64,000 nt of DNA, taken from Agrocybe praecox. Its lineage: Eukaryota > Basidiomycota > Agaricomycetes > Agaricales > Agrocybaceae. The translations under genes and the position numbers were made by a program. How positions within the stretch are numbered: position 1 is the stretch's first letter; each line of letters starts with the position of its first letter. The stretch spans positions 2,170,001 to 2,234,000 of the forward strand of contig OZ024846.1 of the NCBI GenBank assembly GCA_964017145.1, in the 5' to 3' direction. Shown in pieces: positions 1 to 13,108 of the stretch. The notes below the pieces were generated by a model. It saw only the letters and a program-made list of their open reading frames with translations, was not told the origin of the DNA and made no database searches.

Positions 1-3000
1 GACTTTGGATAGTCCTTCACCAAGGAAACAATGTATTTTGTGGACCGACCTCGAGTGAAGCAAGGTAAAAAATCAAAATAAACTATAAATCGAATTCATA
101 GCAAGTGACCCGCGAGTTTAATCTATCAGTCATTTTTTCCAGGAATATCTTATGATGAAATAAGGTACGGACAGTGTCATGAGGAGAAGCTGATCCCCTC
201 TAAAAATACATAATTGTCACCGACGTGAAGACTTGGGACAATATTTCTTTTCACAAACATGGGTTGCTTTCATCAACCCGACCGCGGAGCACCTCGCAGA
301 AAGTTTCTTGATCCTCTCGCGATGATTTAGTATTCAGTCTGATTCAATTCAACACTGCACATCTGTCAAAAGGACGCCAGATGATTCACATCTACATTTT
401 ACTGCTGTAGAATAATCCGCAGAGCTGCCACTGCGCATGTGTGCACAACGCCGTCTCTAGGAAGACGACGACGTCTATTGTTTTAAAGGCATTTTCCCGT
501 ATCAATTCAGATTGACAGTATCGACATTGTGGAGCAAAGAGTGCCGATATCCATGGTGTGTCCCATTCATGAAATTTCAGCCGTAATAAACCTGACGGAA
601 TAAAAAGACTTATTAAGAATAGGACAACTGACACTTGGACATAGACTTACTTTGTCCATCGTCATTGTACCTTCCAAAGTTCTCGCCGCTGTCATTGGCA
701 ATGAAGGACTCCGTCCATTCCTAGATCAAAGCTATTCATAGATTGGGATGGGGTAAGCGTAAAGTATTTTTAATTGAAGCGTTCCCAGGCCATTAAATCA
801 AGCATCGGCGCCAAATCCAAACCATGCCGGCAAGACCTGATCAGAGTCCACATGCTTCCAGAGGTAGAAGGCGGATAATAGAGGGAGAAAATAGGCCACG
901 ATGCAAGACGTTCCCGAGTTGACTTCGAAATCCAAGTAGACCTTTATTTGGTTTCCTAAATGGTTACACAACACGGAGAAAGTGTTCAGGCTTCACTCCA
1001 GACCTTTACAAACCGGGACGAGAACACGCAGAATCAACGTAGGGTTTGTGTACTGAGTTGGATGACGATAGGAGAATGTACTTATCACGTCCGAAATTCC
1101 GTGTCTTTGGGACAAAAGTACGATCGTGGTACAAAACGAGCTGGCAGGTGTGCGAGATAGTAGCTTCGTGTTCTCGATAGATATCAACTTCGAGTGATTT
1201 TGCACTAAGGACGAGCTGGGTCACTCCAAAAGATACATTTTTCGCCACTTCAGCAATACCGAAGGGCTGATCGACTGGACCTCGTCCAAAGGCTAGATGT
1301 TTTAAAAAAATTCGTCTGGCCCTGTTAATGGATCTTGTTGACAAGGAAATGTTGCCCCGGAACTTGTTCTCTACACTCTGCACCTTGCAGGCTCAGACGG
1401 AGTTGAGCACAGCAGGTTGGTAGACCCGAAATAACCGACCAAGGGTCGAAGAAATTCGACAACGACCAACTCCAAAAGCAGGGATTTCCATTCGGCTTGA
1501 GATTCCAAAGATTTGATGGATGTCAACTGCACCGCAATCTCAGTTGAAAACCCCAGAAATCTCAAAGCCAGAGATTTGGATACAATATAGTAGTGTATAA
1601 ACCCTTATACGCAGTGTCCTCGCCTCCAAAGTGACGGCAAATTAGACTACCAGGGGTTGCGACATGATGGATCTCGACATCTGCCCATGGTACAGGGATA
1701 TGGTGAATACGTAGATGTAGATGTGGAAGCTAAAACCCAGAAGAGGCCTAAAGCCGTCGTTACTTGATAAGCGGATAAAGTGCACTCCACGAGTTTCCTT
1801 AGACGACGGGCTGTTATATCACCTACTAAAATGCTAAAGACATTCTGCAGAGGGATCTTCAGTCTCTTGTTCAGCAGCTTTTGATTTTCGTCATCCAAGA
1901 AGTTCAGAAGGTCTCGGGACCAAGCGGGGATGATTGATAAGAATGGAATCTATGTGATGCAAATTATCTGGATTGCCAAATGAGATTAGAAAAGTAATCT
2001 GTAGCACAATGATTGAAAAACATACCAACAGTATTGATGATGACAAGATGACAGAAATATTGAGGCGGATACTGCTAGAATTGTGGTGATTAGGTTGATA
2101 CGTTTCATCGAGAATTGTGACCCTACAACCTGGATGAAGGAATTCACCATCAACAAATCAACCTGTATGAGGGTGGCACGACTTACGCAGGACACGTCGA
2201 CTTCAAACTGGACGAGGTGGTCACATAAGGCCATGAAAAAATATTTTGTCTCTAGAAGAACGTAAGCGGTAAGCGACATCATGCTAAGTTGTGAGTTGTG
2301 CGAATTTCGTGCATGTCGGAGGAAGGGCAGAGCCGCAGCGATAACATGACGACCAATATTGACAGAAATACACGAGTGTGAAATTATGGGCTGGCGCACA
2401 CCGAGCTCGTCGGCGAGGGAGCAGCAGACACACAAAGAGTGCCGTTGACATCGGTGGAAGTCAAAACCAGCGTGGGCCTTTCGACGATACCAGAACAGAC
2501 TAAAGCAGAGGGGGAAACGTCAGATGCTCGCTTGCTCGATCTCGGAAGATTAAAATTTCTTGAAGGGTCGATGTTGTCTGTCCGTCTAGTTAGCTTTCTT
2601 TTGATTTTTTGAAGATGCCTTTCTGGAAGAATAATCCGAAAGCTGGTTGGAGGCGTTGATGCGTATACCCTGAGTAAACCTCGTGCACAGCAAAGAGAGA
2701 AACCAATCAGCCATCTGTCAAAAATTGTCAATCCAGCATTGCAACATAAATCCTCCGCGTGGGTTTGGGTTGGTGGGCCAGAACGGACATCCATTACAGT
2801 GCTTAGGATTATGCGCGAATGTTGAACAGATAGTAAGCGGCCTCAAAGCAACCAACTGCTTAGACGAGTAATAGCTGCTGAGAATGTAAACTTGATGTGT
2901 GCGAAGTATTCAAAGAGAAGCAGAGAAGCTTTAAAGCTTACTAGGCCAAGAAAAAGATAAGAAAAGGTGGTTGCAAGAAGTCGCGTCAAAGGAGGCACGA

Positions 3001-3584
3001 CGCGACAGGTATGATAGTTCTTGATATGGGTGCGGTCCTATTAAGCAAAGTTATCCCAGCCGTAAAGGAAAGAGTTGAAGAAACATGAAATTGAGGGTAG
3101 AAATGCTTGCTCTGACGGGCATAGAAGGTGAAAAGGCACACTGAAGAGCTATGAGCGCCCTTTATATGTATTTTGAAAGCTGGGCGGACGCGCCCATGGC
3201 CGTCATTCACCGCCATATCAAGTCACATGGGGTGCCAAATACCCAAATTAGGAGTGTCGAACAAACAAATTCTATTTCCCGGTCAATCGGTATAAACCTA
3301 ACAACATCTTTTCGTTGCGCCCATACAAATCAAAAATCATCCCTCTTGTTCAGACCACAATCATCTCCTATTCTCTTTCTCGGCCGACCTGCAACCACTC
3401 CGAAAACACCACCATGCACCCATCCAACGTTTCCGAGCAAGAAAACTCGCATTTGGACTCCCGTTTGCTTTTCCCGGCGCACTCGGGAAATGGTGCAGCG
3501 GAGAAACTATGTTTTCCGTTCTTGTAGAGAAATTTTTGCATCGACTCTCAAAAGAGGCCTCTAAACATCCCGGAATGTAATAAG
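1..3584. other. No confident gene; scattered short ORFs
   Basis: I recognise no protein family here. Several minus-strand open frames of 60-150 codons lie between about 1000 and 2800 (for example 1006-1383, 1986-2435 and 2384-2794), but they do not join into a convincing spliced gene and carry no motif I know. Around 3290-3420 a TATAAA-like box is followed by a CT-rich stretch and an ATG at 3414 in good context (CACCACC before it), opening a 37-codon frame that stops at about 3527. This may be a promoter with a short leader peptide or simply chance. The stretch could hold decayed or lineage-specific genes. Confidence 0.4.
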
Positions 3585-3937
3585 ATGCCTTTTTCAATGG
3601 TATGTACCCCTCAGATCGCCTTGGTATCTTCTCTGGAATATTTTACGATTTTTTCTAGATTTTTTTTTAGCAATATACGCCTTTGAGCGTCGCGCCCGCG
3701 CCCAAGGTGGTGTTCTCATTCCGCTTTTGCATTCTGTATATAGCGCCCTTCATCTTGGGCGCTCTCTGGATCCGCTCTATCCGACACAAACATAGTAAAG
3801 GTTTTCGTATAAAGATAGGGGGCGCAAAGGGCGGGTGGGAATGGTTTCTCCCCAAGTTAAAGAGGTATGGAAGAGGCTTTTATTGCATTCATAAATACAG
3901 GAATACAGCTCATATTATTACTTTGCAGGGGATATAA
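3585..3937 (+). CDS. Possible small single-pass membrane protein (two exons)
   Basis: This is a tentative model. A short first exon (3585-3599, starting MPFSM) ends at a GTATGT donor. A 71 nt intron ends in a T-rich tract and TTTTAG at 3670, and exon 2 runs to a TAA at 3935-3937, giving about 93 residues. The product would have one hydrophobic segment (around FCILYIAPFILGALWI) followed by a strongly basic tail (IRSIRHKHSKG, then FRIKIGG). I do not recognise the family. A TATA-like box and pyrimidine-rich stretch lie about 200-290 bases upstream. It could equally be a chance splice of non-coding sequence; transcript data would decide. Confidence 0.25.
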
Positions 3938-4164
3938 CTATACCACTAAAATACATAAGGGATAGAGAGAAAGGGATGTGCGCATATGATGGAGATGAGG
4001 AGGGTGGTATACAGGAGCCATGGTGGTTAAAAGTAAAAGAAAAGGAGGACAGGCATTAGGTGCGTTTGTCATACATATCATCTCGTTCCGTCGTTGCTCA
4101 ACTTCATACGAATGTAATCCAGGATAACCGGGCCGTTGGCTTTTTTGTTTTTGTTTTTGTTTTT

Positions 4165-6631
4165 TCAAATTAGGAGTAATCGCAACCCCTGTTCTCGAAT
4201 TGTTTCTTGAACGTCTACTTCTTTACCATTCACGTCCCGTTTCTGCCAAACCGCCTCCATCAGGCGACGCGTCTGCATTAGATTTCCATAGCTCTCGTTC
4301 AAGCCCCTTAGTCGGACCTTGAAGAAGTCTCGGAACGAAGAATCATTCGTCATAGACCCAGCAAGGCAGATAGGGAAAACAAGGGCGCGGTCGAGCTCGC
4401 TGGGAAAGAGTTGGCTAAATAACCGTACAATGTGTTGCACTGCAGAAGTTATCTCCGGTACGCCTGCAATAAAAGGTTATCAGTGACATTGATCGACAGA
4501 TTGCTGATATCCACGCAAAAACTTACCAGGTGCAGAATTGCTAAGGACTGTGTGAAGATATAGATCGGCAGTCTCCCGGAAGATAGTCGAAATCAGGACT
4601 CGCTCCTCTGAAGTGGGGTGGACGACGTCGGCTGAACCGGTTTGGCCACCATCGGCAGTAGTGGGAAGTTCGCTTTGTGAACGATGCAAACGTTGGCTGA
4701 TAATGGTTCCCCGACGGATGAGGTCTGGATAGCTCAGGCAGCCATTACGGATTTGCGAGGCTTTCCAGTGGGACAGGGCGGAAGTCTCAGCAATAGCCCA
4801 CATCGCATCATCAGGACAGCCAGTCAGCTTCTCCATGTGCAATTTCTGATCGTCAGGCCAAAAGCTGCTTTGTTCGCTATTCTGAGCCTCGAACAGACTC
4901 TGGAAGAGCGTCAAGAATTTCGGAGCGCGTAACACGGAGATCGTCGAGAAGGTATCAAGCCACTAATTGACGACTGAGTCAGTTTTTGGTTTGAATGCGT
5001 CATTATGACCAAGACGTACCAATGTCGCTTTGACGAAATATTGCTGGGTCGAGTTCAGGTTGATGAAAGCGATCCAGGGGTTTTCGGCGTTGTGGAGGCC
5101 GGTTTGTATCAGCCAGTTGACGAGGATTTGGAAAGGTGTTTCCCAGTCACAAGCACCGCCCGACATTTGTGAGAAGTTGACAAGGTGGTAGGCGGCGATA
5201 GCGTCGCTGTCCGTCCAACGTCCGTGAGCATTCTTGTTGTTCTCCAGTTGTAAAATGGCCTCATTTCTTAAATAGTTGGTCACTGATTTTTCGGGGTTTT
5301 GGAAGGGCTCCAAGCCTTGCGCTACTCTCGTCTGTCGGATGTGTAGGTCGGCTAGAGCGCAAACTGCGAGAGTGACTGCTCCACGGGGCTCGTCGACGAT
5401 AGCCTAAAGGAATAAAATGAAAATGGTAAGCGAATTCATTCCCTGATATTTCGGAAATGACAAAATGACTAACAGCATATGTGATATCATTTAGTTCCTT
5501 GCCGCCGAAACAGGATTGCATTTTGTGGACGTTGTCGAAATAGTGGACAACGAGGCTTTCTTGGGCAGCAAATTCTCCTTGAGGTGACTGGGCAGGGGGT
5601 AAAAGTGTAGGGTCGGAGAAGAGGACATCGTTGGGGGAGGGTTGGAGGAAGGCAAAATCTACCAGGGAGTCTTGCATTAATGAAGGGTTGAATAAGGCCG
5701 TTTGTGGGAAGAAGCTTGTCGATGGGTCGAATGGCTCAAATCTGGAAAGGTCATCGTAGGAGGAGTTTGCGGAACCTAACGTTATAGATCACGGTGAGTG
5801 AAGGCCAGTGTGTTACAAAAATAGAAGATGCTTACTGTGCATGCCGGTAATCAATAGGTGGCTGGAATTGATGGTATTACTGTGATTGTTCTGGGAGTAT
5901 GAAGGGTCGGGAGTATGTTGGAAGGGCTCGAAGGATAGGCGGTTCACGTTGTTTGATGAGGCGTTGTTGGCAGATTGTCGGAGATGATGGGTAGCGCCGC
6001 GTTGGGAGGCAGCTAATGGATTATGACGGGGTTGGCCACGAATGAGACCAGCTCTCGAGAGCTGTGCTTTGATGCTGGCCTTGTATGCATCGACATTTTT
6101 CTTATCCTGGAGGAACAGCATCAAAAAAGATTGAGTATCTGACGGCAATGGGGTAAAGATATCCGAAGAAAAACCTACCCGCATCCAATCTGGTCGTTTG
6201 GGACCCCAACCCAGGCAATTAATTGTCAAGCGTTTGCAAGTCTTGCACGAGTCGCCTTCGCGTTGTTCGTCGCATTTCTGGATAGAGAAGGAAGGTTAGG
6301 AAAAGGGATGGATCACACGCCAATGACTAGTGAAGCGCACCTTCCGTCGAACGCGGCATGTCCTGGAGTAACGTCATCGGTATCAGTACCCAAGGAGAAG
6401 ATGGGGAGAATACGAGGCCACTGACCAGCACCCTCCTTTGCCTGCGTTGTTGGTACGAGGAAGGCTAGTGGTTGAGTGGTTTGGTGTGCCATGGGCACTG
6501 TAGGAAGAGTCTTGATCGTCGAGTGTGGGGACCATTGTGTCAAGCGGGGTAGAGTTGATGTAAGGGGAAGATGATGATGAGGCAGGGGACTGACTACCAG
6601 CAGGCGAAGCGGTGTGACTTCTGTAGGCCAT
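4165..6631 (-). CDS. Zn(II)2Cys6 transcription factor, paralogue 1
   Basis: This is a fungal nuclear DNA-binding regulator. A serine-rich leader from the ATG at 6631 is followed by a zinc cluster assembled over two introns: CWTC at a splice join (donor about 6424, acceptor about 6370), RVRRK before a second intron (about 6342-6282), then KCDEQREGDSC, CKTC and NCLGWG. The spacing is CX2CX6CX8CX2CX6C, the six-cysteine binuclear cluster. A third intron follows PDWMR, and a linker beginning DKKNVDAYKASIKAQL leads into a long helical C-terminal region resembling Fungal_trans_2 domains, ending at 4165. About seven introns are visible with GT-AG ends. The gene 3 kb further on (9818-12109) has the same layout and the same intron positions in the cluster, so the two are paralogues. 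The target genes cannot be read from sequence. Confidence 0.85.
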
Positions 6632-9600
6632 TGAGGACGAGGAGGATGAGGAGATGGAAAGAAAAGAGATGGATGAGGAATGTATTATAATATGTATTCG
6701 TCCGGAGGAAAAGCTTAAAGAGGAAGAGAGATTTGAGTCGGAGTAATTTTATGGACGCGATTTATGGGTTCGTAGGAAAAAACAGCCAAGCCGACCAAGG
6801 TGGACTGGTCATCTAAAAAAAGGAGACACACCAAAACAGTTGATGGCTCGGTTTCGTATCCAGGGAAATCTCATCCTGGAAAACAAGTAGATCCCTCCAT
6901 ACTCATCGGACTACGCGGTTCCATTTCTCCTCCGACTTTGTCCTTCAATAATTTGCTTTTCAACATAGAATAACATATAGGAAAAGGAAAACAAGTCTCT
7001 TTCCAACACACAAACCAGTCCAACTGGAATTGCTGTGTGTTTCCTATTTAGGACGGATTTATTTAGCACGTGTCAGGATCTGATCTGGGATTCAGATCCT
7101 GGATTGGTTTGTGCTAAAATAAACCTGTCAGTCAGTCAAAATCCAGGGGCTCGAGAGGGCCATAACAACCATGAGCCCGCAAATCAGAACACTTATCGAA
7201 CTGCCAGTGTCTTCATTGAAAAAGGCGTACATACGCGATGAGTCTAATGCGCAGCCTTCATCGAAACGTGGCCCGAGTGCAAGTGCATATTTTGCATGCT
7301 CATGAATCCCTTACGACGGATCCAGAGTCCAGACCGCGAGGCAAGCTGTTTAGGCAACTATTAAGGTCACAGTCAAAGGTGGCTTTAGCCCAAAGAATAC
7401 TGTTCGTCCGAGGTCCACTGAGGATTTGTCAAATCGCAAAGTCCTAGTGACTGGTCACCCGAAGTCTTCTCTAGTTTCTCTTGTCAATTATTGATTATCA
7501 TACTCATCACGTCCCGCCACACTGGGTGTTTTTCAGATGTTTACGTCCAATACACATACGACTTCCGACGTGAAGGCTGCATACTATAATGAACCCATCT
7601 CCCCAAACTTAGAACCGCAAGTATATATTCCGCGTGGGTTATAACTTCCCTTGTTCAACAATTAATTTGTCGTTCTCTCCCTGATCAAAGTGTTTTTATT
7701 CTAGATGACATATGTTGGACATATTATCTGTCATTCAGTCCAGTCAGGTCCCTACATAGTCAGTCGGTCATCACGAATCGATAATTGGACCTTCTTCCCT
7801 TTAAGGCTCCGGACCCATTCAGTGCGGTCTTTTTTATCTTCTTTTTTCTTGGAATGATTGGCACATATAGACCAAAGTACACTCATGATAGTATCAGGTA
7901 GCGTGATGCAATGATGTTATAAATACCCCATTTTCTCATCTGGGAATATCAGGGATAATGGGAATGGGAATATTAGGGAAATTCAGTTCGGAGGCTCGGA
8001 AGTCGGAGCACGGAATAGTACATACGCGCAACGACCCCCGACGCGTCAAGTGGACATTGCGACCTCTGTGAGTGAGTCGTCGTGATTATTCCAGGTGGTC
8101 ATGGTAGGTCGTGACAACAATTACTCATGTTGTTGGAAATTTGGAGAACCGCGGTAATTCCTATACTATGACTCTGTGTGGGGAGAGTCGAGTCAAACTG
8201 TTACTAGTAAACTGACCTCAGACGAGCACTGATCAGGTGTTCGTATACGAGGAGAGTCGATAACAACTAGTACCAAGTCCTTCGTTCAGAGCAACCGGCT
8301 TTCCAGCTAAGTGCGCATGGATATACAACACAGAGAAGGGACTAACTTTTAATTCCCCCAAGGACGAAGCGCTTAGCGCTCCTAACGTCTTACCGGCGAT
8401 TCACCACGTCAGGAAATAAATCCCTAAGGCGATCAATGAAAAGGAAATCGAAAAAAAGATGAACGAGAAGAATTAAAAATAAGCTAGTACTGGATATGGG
8501 ACATCATCGACATCAGTGAACTGGTCCCTTTTTTTCTGCTTCTCGTCCTTGCGACAGTAACCGACCGGAGACGAATATGATGGATCTGCAGGGCTTGATG
8601 AAAGATCACATAAAATATTCGAATTTAATTTGACAACGTGTGCGTGTATGATGTTTCGTTGCCGTCTTCTTCCTCAATCAATTGTTCTTTACATAAAAAC
8701 TTTAACTCTTTCGACATCCAATGTCGTTGAACAAATAAGTAAATAAATTGATCAAACCTTCGAAGTCGTTGTTCCCCGTTTCATGTGCCATGAGCATTGA
8801 TCAAGCACCAAGTTTAAGTGCATGTTTTAAAACAAACCCGCATGTGTAAAGTCCGAAGCTTGAAGTAGAAATCTAAGAGAAAGAAAGAACAAGGTCGAAG
8901 AACGGAAGTTGTATCCAGCGACGTCGAACCATACTATAACACTTGTGACTTATCTATCCGATAATCCTTATTGGGCACGGTGCATCATATGATGCATCAT
9001 CAGCCATTCATAGTGTACATAGACATCCGCAGATCAAACAACCGGTTTTCCATGAACCAAGTACAACTCTACCCGGATTTTCTGGGGTAGCCCGTCACAT
9101 CATATGTATTAGATCTGCATGCATATCCTGTATTACGTTTCATGTTCTTCAACGAGCATTGGGAATTGAAGTTCGATACGGACAATAGGTAGTTCGGGTA
9201 CCACATCGAAGCGATTTCGCGCAAGAGTGTGTATATGTATAGTAGAAAGAAGAAACAACAGTAGTAAGCAAGAGACTTAGACGAGCGGAAAATGCTAGCG
9301 AGAAAAGAGAAGAAAATGAAAACAGGCTCAAGCCGGTGTACGTTGTAAGAATGTATGTAGTAAAAATAAAGACGATAGAAAAAGGTACTAGAGAAGAGGA
9401 AGAGATATCATGACGAGCCATACATATTTCCACGAACATAGCCCGCGACTAACGTCCTAGATTTTGTTCTGTGTACGAGAGGAACTGGATGCGGCGGGAA
9501 AAGAGGCGGTGTATAGAGTAGAAGAGGTGTGAGTGTGAACGACGTATCAAACATAAAATGGACTCATGGCGACGATGACGAGAGGATTCGAATGACGTTG

Positions 9601-9817
9601 ATGATGCAGTGATAAGAGTAGAGGTGTAGCTGTGCATCGCCTGCCTGCCATATATGCGACGGACGTCTTAACCGTTGTTTGACTTGTTTGTTGACGCGGT
9701 ATGTGTGTGTGGTGTGTAAAGTCCAGATGTTGAGTGCAGACGACATTGCTTCTGTTACTTCTGTTGGTGGCGACGAGCTCCCTTTCCTACGATTTGCCGA
9801 GCGACAGGCTGCCATGT
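6632..9817. other. 3.2 kb intergenic region between the two Zn2Cys6 genes
   Basis: I see no supportable gene. The first few hundred bases are the upstream region of the regulator starting at 6631. The stretch at about 9100-9817 is the likely 3' UTR side of the second regulator, which ends at 9818; its open frames are low-complexity (Ser/Leu/Tyr rich) and look like chance. A strong hairpin at 7052-7129 is listed separately, and a 14 bp palindrome (GCATCATATGATGC) lies near 8983. The rest shows no repeats or motifs that I can name. Confidence 0.5.
7052..7129. repeat. Long imperfect hairpin (two nested inverted repeats)
   Basis: The outer arms read GATTTATTTAGCAC on the left and GTGCTAAAATAAACC on the right, which are near-perfect reverse complements; an extra GAC/GTC pair extends them. 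The inner arms CAGGATCTGA and TCAGATCCTG are perfect 10 bp complements around an 8 bp loop. The transcribed form would fold into a long interrupted stem. It resembles a small foldback element or a structured regulatory region. No flanking target-site duplication is obvious. Confidence 0.7.
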
Positions 9818-12109
9818 TCAGACGAGAAGGACATTGTTCGCCTTCAGCAGCCTGCGCCACCGTACAGGCTTGTTCTGCGGGGTTTCCGGACCCCAAAGCT
9901 TCTCCAAAAGGTCCAAAATGGCACTACAGTTCCCGACGCCCTCTTGGCCACAGTCTTGCCGTAGCATCAAGCTCAACGCATGCCTCTGGTCTGGTAACGT
10001 GCTAAATGCCCCGCAGATGAAGAATCCGAACACGGTGCTCCTGACGATGGCACTCCGGTGCTCACTCAGTAACAGTGCATATTGTGACGTTGAGATATCC
10101 CTGATAGCGGCGAATGCGTCGTTGGTCGCTTGTTGAACCTCTCGCACCAGTGGATAATCTCCCGACTCGATGATCTTGAGGAGCAGCCTCGTCGAGGTTC
10201 GGAATATTTCCGCAGTTCTACGCCGAGCCCAATCTTCTGGTGTTGGTGAAGGTAATTCTGGCAAGGGAGCCTTCGTGAGATGTGCATCGATGTCTTGCGC
10301 TCGATGAACGAGATCTGATACACTCAGGGTCCCCTGTTGCTCGTGCTTCCGTTTCCAATAAGACAAGTTCGTCGTCTCCGCCAAAGCCCACACGACTATA
10401 TTCTCACACCCCATTGGCGACATCATGGAATAACTCGGGGGTTTCTCAATCCAACTTTGTCTATCCGGCCCAAACAGCTCGCGAATTTCAGCAAGCAGTA
10501 CGGGTGGTCTTTGTGTTGTGATAGACGCCAACACATCGAACCAAATCGTTGTCTTGATAACGAATTCGTCTTTGGGTAGTGCGGCTTCGAGGGCCATGAC
10601 GCAGCTATTATAACGCTGCGAGCGAAGGTATTGTTGTACGAAGACGACGGCGAAGGAGAGAAATATGTTCCAGCGTCCTTTCCCACCATCGAAGAGGTAA
10701 AGGGAGACTACGTGCAAGGCTGCCATGGCATCATCGGTGGTGGGTTTTATTTGCATGGCCCGATTTAATGATCGTGCAAGGACATCGAGGCCTTCGTTGA
10801 CTTCATTGTCATCCAGCACAATGAACCCTGGGTTGTCTTGACGTCCATAATAAGCTTTCGACAACAAGCTGACGGCAGTGCGAGATTCGTAGTGGTTGTT
10901 GATAGCAGACCAAATCATGTCTGGTAATACATGTTTATCGCCCAGCAGGTATTGGATTTTCACGACGTTATCAACGTAATTTCGGAGAGAGTCGTATAGA
11001 ATTTCGTTCGGTAAGAGGCTTGAAGGATGTGCGTGCGTAACGAGAGGCAGATCTCCAGGCTGGGGAGGATATGCGTATTGATTTGGTTCGTCCAATTCAC
11101 CCATGGTATAGAGGTCGAAGAAGTCGATGTCAGTGTAGAACTTCGAGAAGGTACTTCTTGTGGCGGGCGCTAAAATTCCCATCGACAAGGAAACAAGAAA
11201 ATTTTGGTACATTAATAATACATATAGTCAAATGGATACAAATATTCCTCACTTGAAACAGGTACAAGTGTCGGACGATCATAGGTATAACCATACTCAG
11301 CTTGGTCGTAATCGACCGACGAATGCATCATAGTGTCGTCGGGGCTATCACTGCGAGAAGGTATGTCTACAGCAAAATGTTCATTCATCTTAAAAGCGTC
11401 CATGTGGATCGAAAGCTGGCACCCACCTGAGTGGACGGGATACCGCGGCTCGTAAATATGGCGCATGCCCTGGTTATGCATCCCAGGCATGATTGGCATC
11501 CCATATGGATGGTGATCACTCTCAACACTCTCATCGCGCCTAGGAGTGCTCGCGGACGATGACGATCCTCCTGAAGGATACATCATCTGTTCGTGAGCAG
11601 CCCCAGGATACTGGGCACTTAACAGGAGGATATCCTCCTGAACGACGTTCCGCGTACCAGAACCGGCATGTCCTTTAATCATGCCTTGAGCTGCCAAATG
11701 TGCCTTGATGCGGTCGCGAATTTCTTGTATGCGGGAACTTTCCTAGATATCGTAATACAGATGAGCGCCCAGCGGTCAGCGCTGAAAATTAGTGCACTCA
11801 CACGAAGCCATTCAGGCCTCTTAGCGCCAAAGCCCAAGCATTCCAGCTTCAACCTCGAGCAGGTCTCGCAGGTGACTATTCCATTGATGCTTCGTTTTTC
11901 GTCACATTTCTAGAAAGAAAAAAAGAGACGCCAAGATCAGTATGTGGCAGATGGGTGGAGTAAACAGAGCACAGATATGAAATATATTATACCTTTCGCC
12001 TAATTCTGCACGTATAGCACCCCGACTTCGCCCTAACTGCACCTTTAGGCTTCAGAGCTGCTGGGCCTGCGGCCTTTTTGGACCGGGGAGATTTGGGAAC
12101 TGCAGGCAT
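9818..12109 (-). CDS. Zn(II)2Cys6 transcription factor, paralogue 2
   Basis: This is the second nuclear regulator of the same family. The ATG at 12109 starts MPAVPKSPRSKKAAG, a basic leader into SGCYTCRIRRK. An intron (about 11990-11912) interrupts the zinc cluster exactly as in the paralogue, then KCDEKRS, TCETC and LECLGFGAKRPEWLR complete CX2CX6C...CX2CX6C. Another intron follows at the same place as in the paralogue, then ESSRIQEIRDRIKAHL, a Ser/Pro/Met-rich linker, two more introns (about 11427-11360 and 11266-11172), and one large exon holding the helical regulatory domain (Fungal_trans_2-like) to the stop at 9818. Splicing at 11172 joins LVPVS to TPATRSTFSK. A start further upstream is possible, because the frame remains open for a few codons before this ATG. 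Confidence 0.85.
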
Positions 12110-13108
12110 GGGTGTGGGAGGAACGGCGCTAAAGTGTAAAAGAGGATTGTCGTAACGATGTATAGGGTGGCAGATGAAGAAAATGAGATATTGGTTTTAC
12201 AAGTCGGGGTAGAGACTGAAAGGAAAGGTCAGTAAATCATGGCCTTTAAGTAGTTGAGAACACAGAAGGGAATGGTTTCCGTAAGAGAGTGATCACCTTC
12301 CGCCATGCATTGTAATTCTCCTGTGACTGTGACGCATCCCCCCCTCCTTGCCGCTTCCGGGGTCCTCGTCCTCGTTTTGAGAGATCCAAAGCTGGCACGT
12401 TCCATCCGGATATCTGGAAGTCACCGTCTTAGAAGCTGTTTTCCCCCCAATCTATACTTCTGTGGGCACATCTCGGACAGCCTTGATCCCCAGGACCGTC
12501 ACAAGAACTTTAGACATGAGTAAAAAACCATTCAGTTAGAACGTTTTATCGACTGCTTCTTCTCACTTTATAGATTATTAGCATGCCCACAAACTCGACG
12601 GATGTCGTTATTGTTCATGTGCATCCGCTGAAAGCAGGAGGGTATCTGTTGATGATAAAGTCGCCTTCGTTCCGTCTGAAATGATGCTACTATGCATTCA
12701 ATCAAATACTGGTGGTTACCAGCAATCACAACATCTATGATTTATCAAAGCATAAAAATATAATTTGTATGACGGGAGGGGGTGAATCACGTATTAATAA
12801 CGAAGTTCCGGTGTTGCCTCGCATTTTTCGAGAGAGAAGGTAATCAAAATTCAAAGTAATACAATTAAGGGTGTATGTAGTAAAGGTAATAAGGGGATAC
12901 AGATCGTTCCAAACTCCAATCCTCAGAACCGACGCAAGACTTGAAAAGAAGTAACAGGATCAAATACTTCATAATAGAAATAGAATGTAAGAAAAAGTCC
13001 CTGTCCAAAAAACGTAAAGTGGAACAACATATATGAGAACCAAGAACACGGGGCAAGGAGCGGAGAATAGTGAAAACATCATGGTATTACGGATAGTGGA
13101 TTGAGGGA
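12110..13108. other. Intergenic region, nothing recognised
   Basis: This holds the upstream region of the second Zn2Cys6 gene and the downstream flank of the PH-domain gene, which ends at 13109. Short open frames on both strands have no recognisable motif. The part at about 12780-13050 is AT-rich and fits a 3' UTR. Confidence 0.4.

Noticed and set aside
9734..9964. Plus-strand frame beginning with a leucine-rich signal-peptide-like stretch
   Set aside because: It starts at GTG rather than ATG and mostly overlaps, antisense, the 3' end of the Zn2Cys6 gene, so it is a composition artefact.
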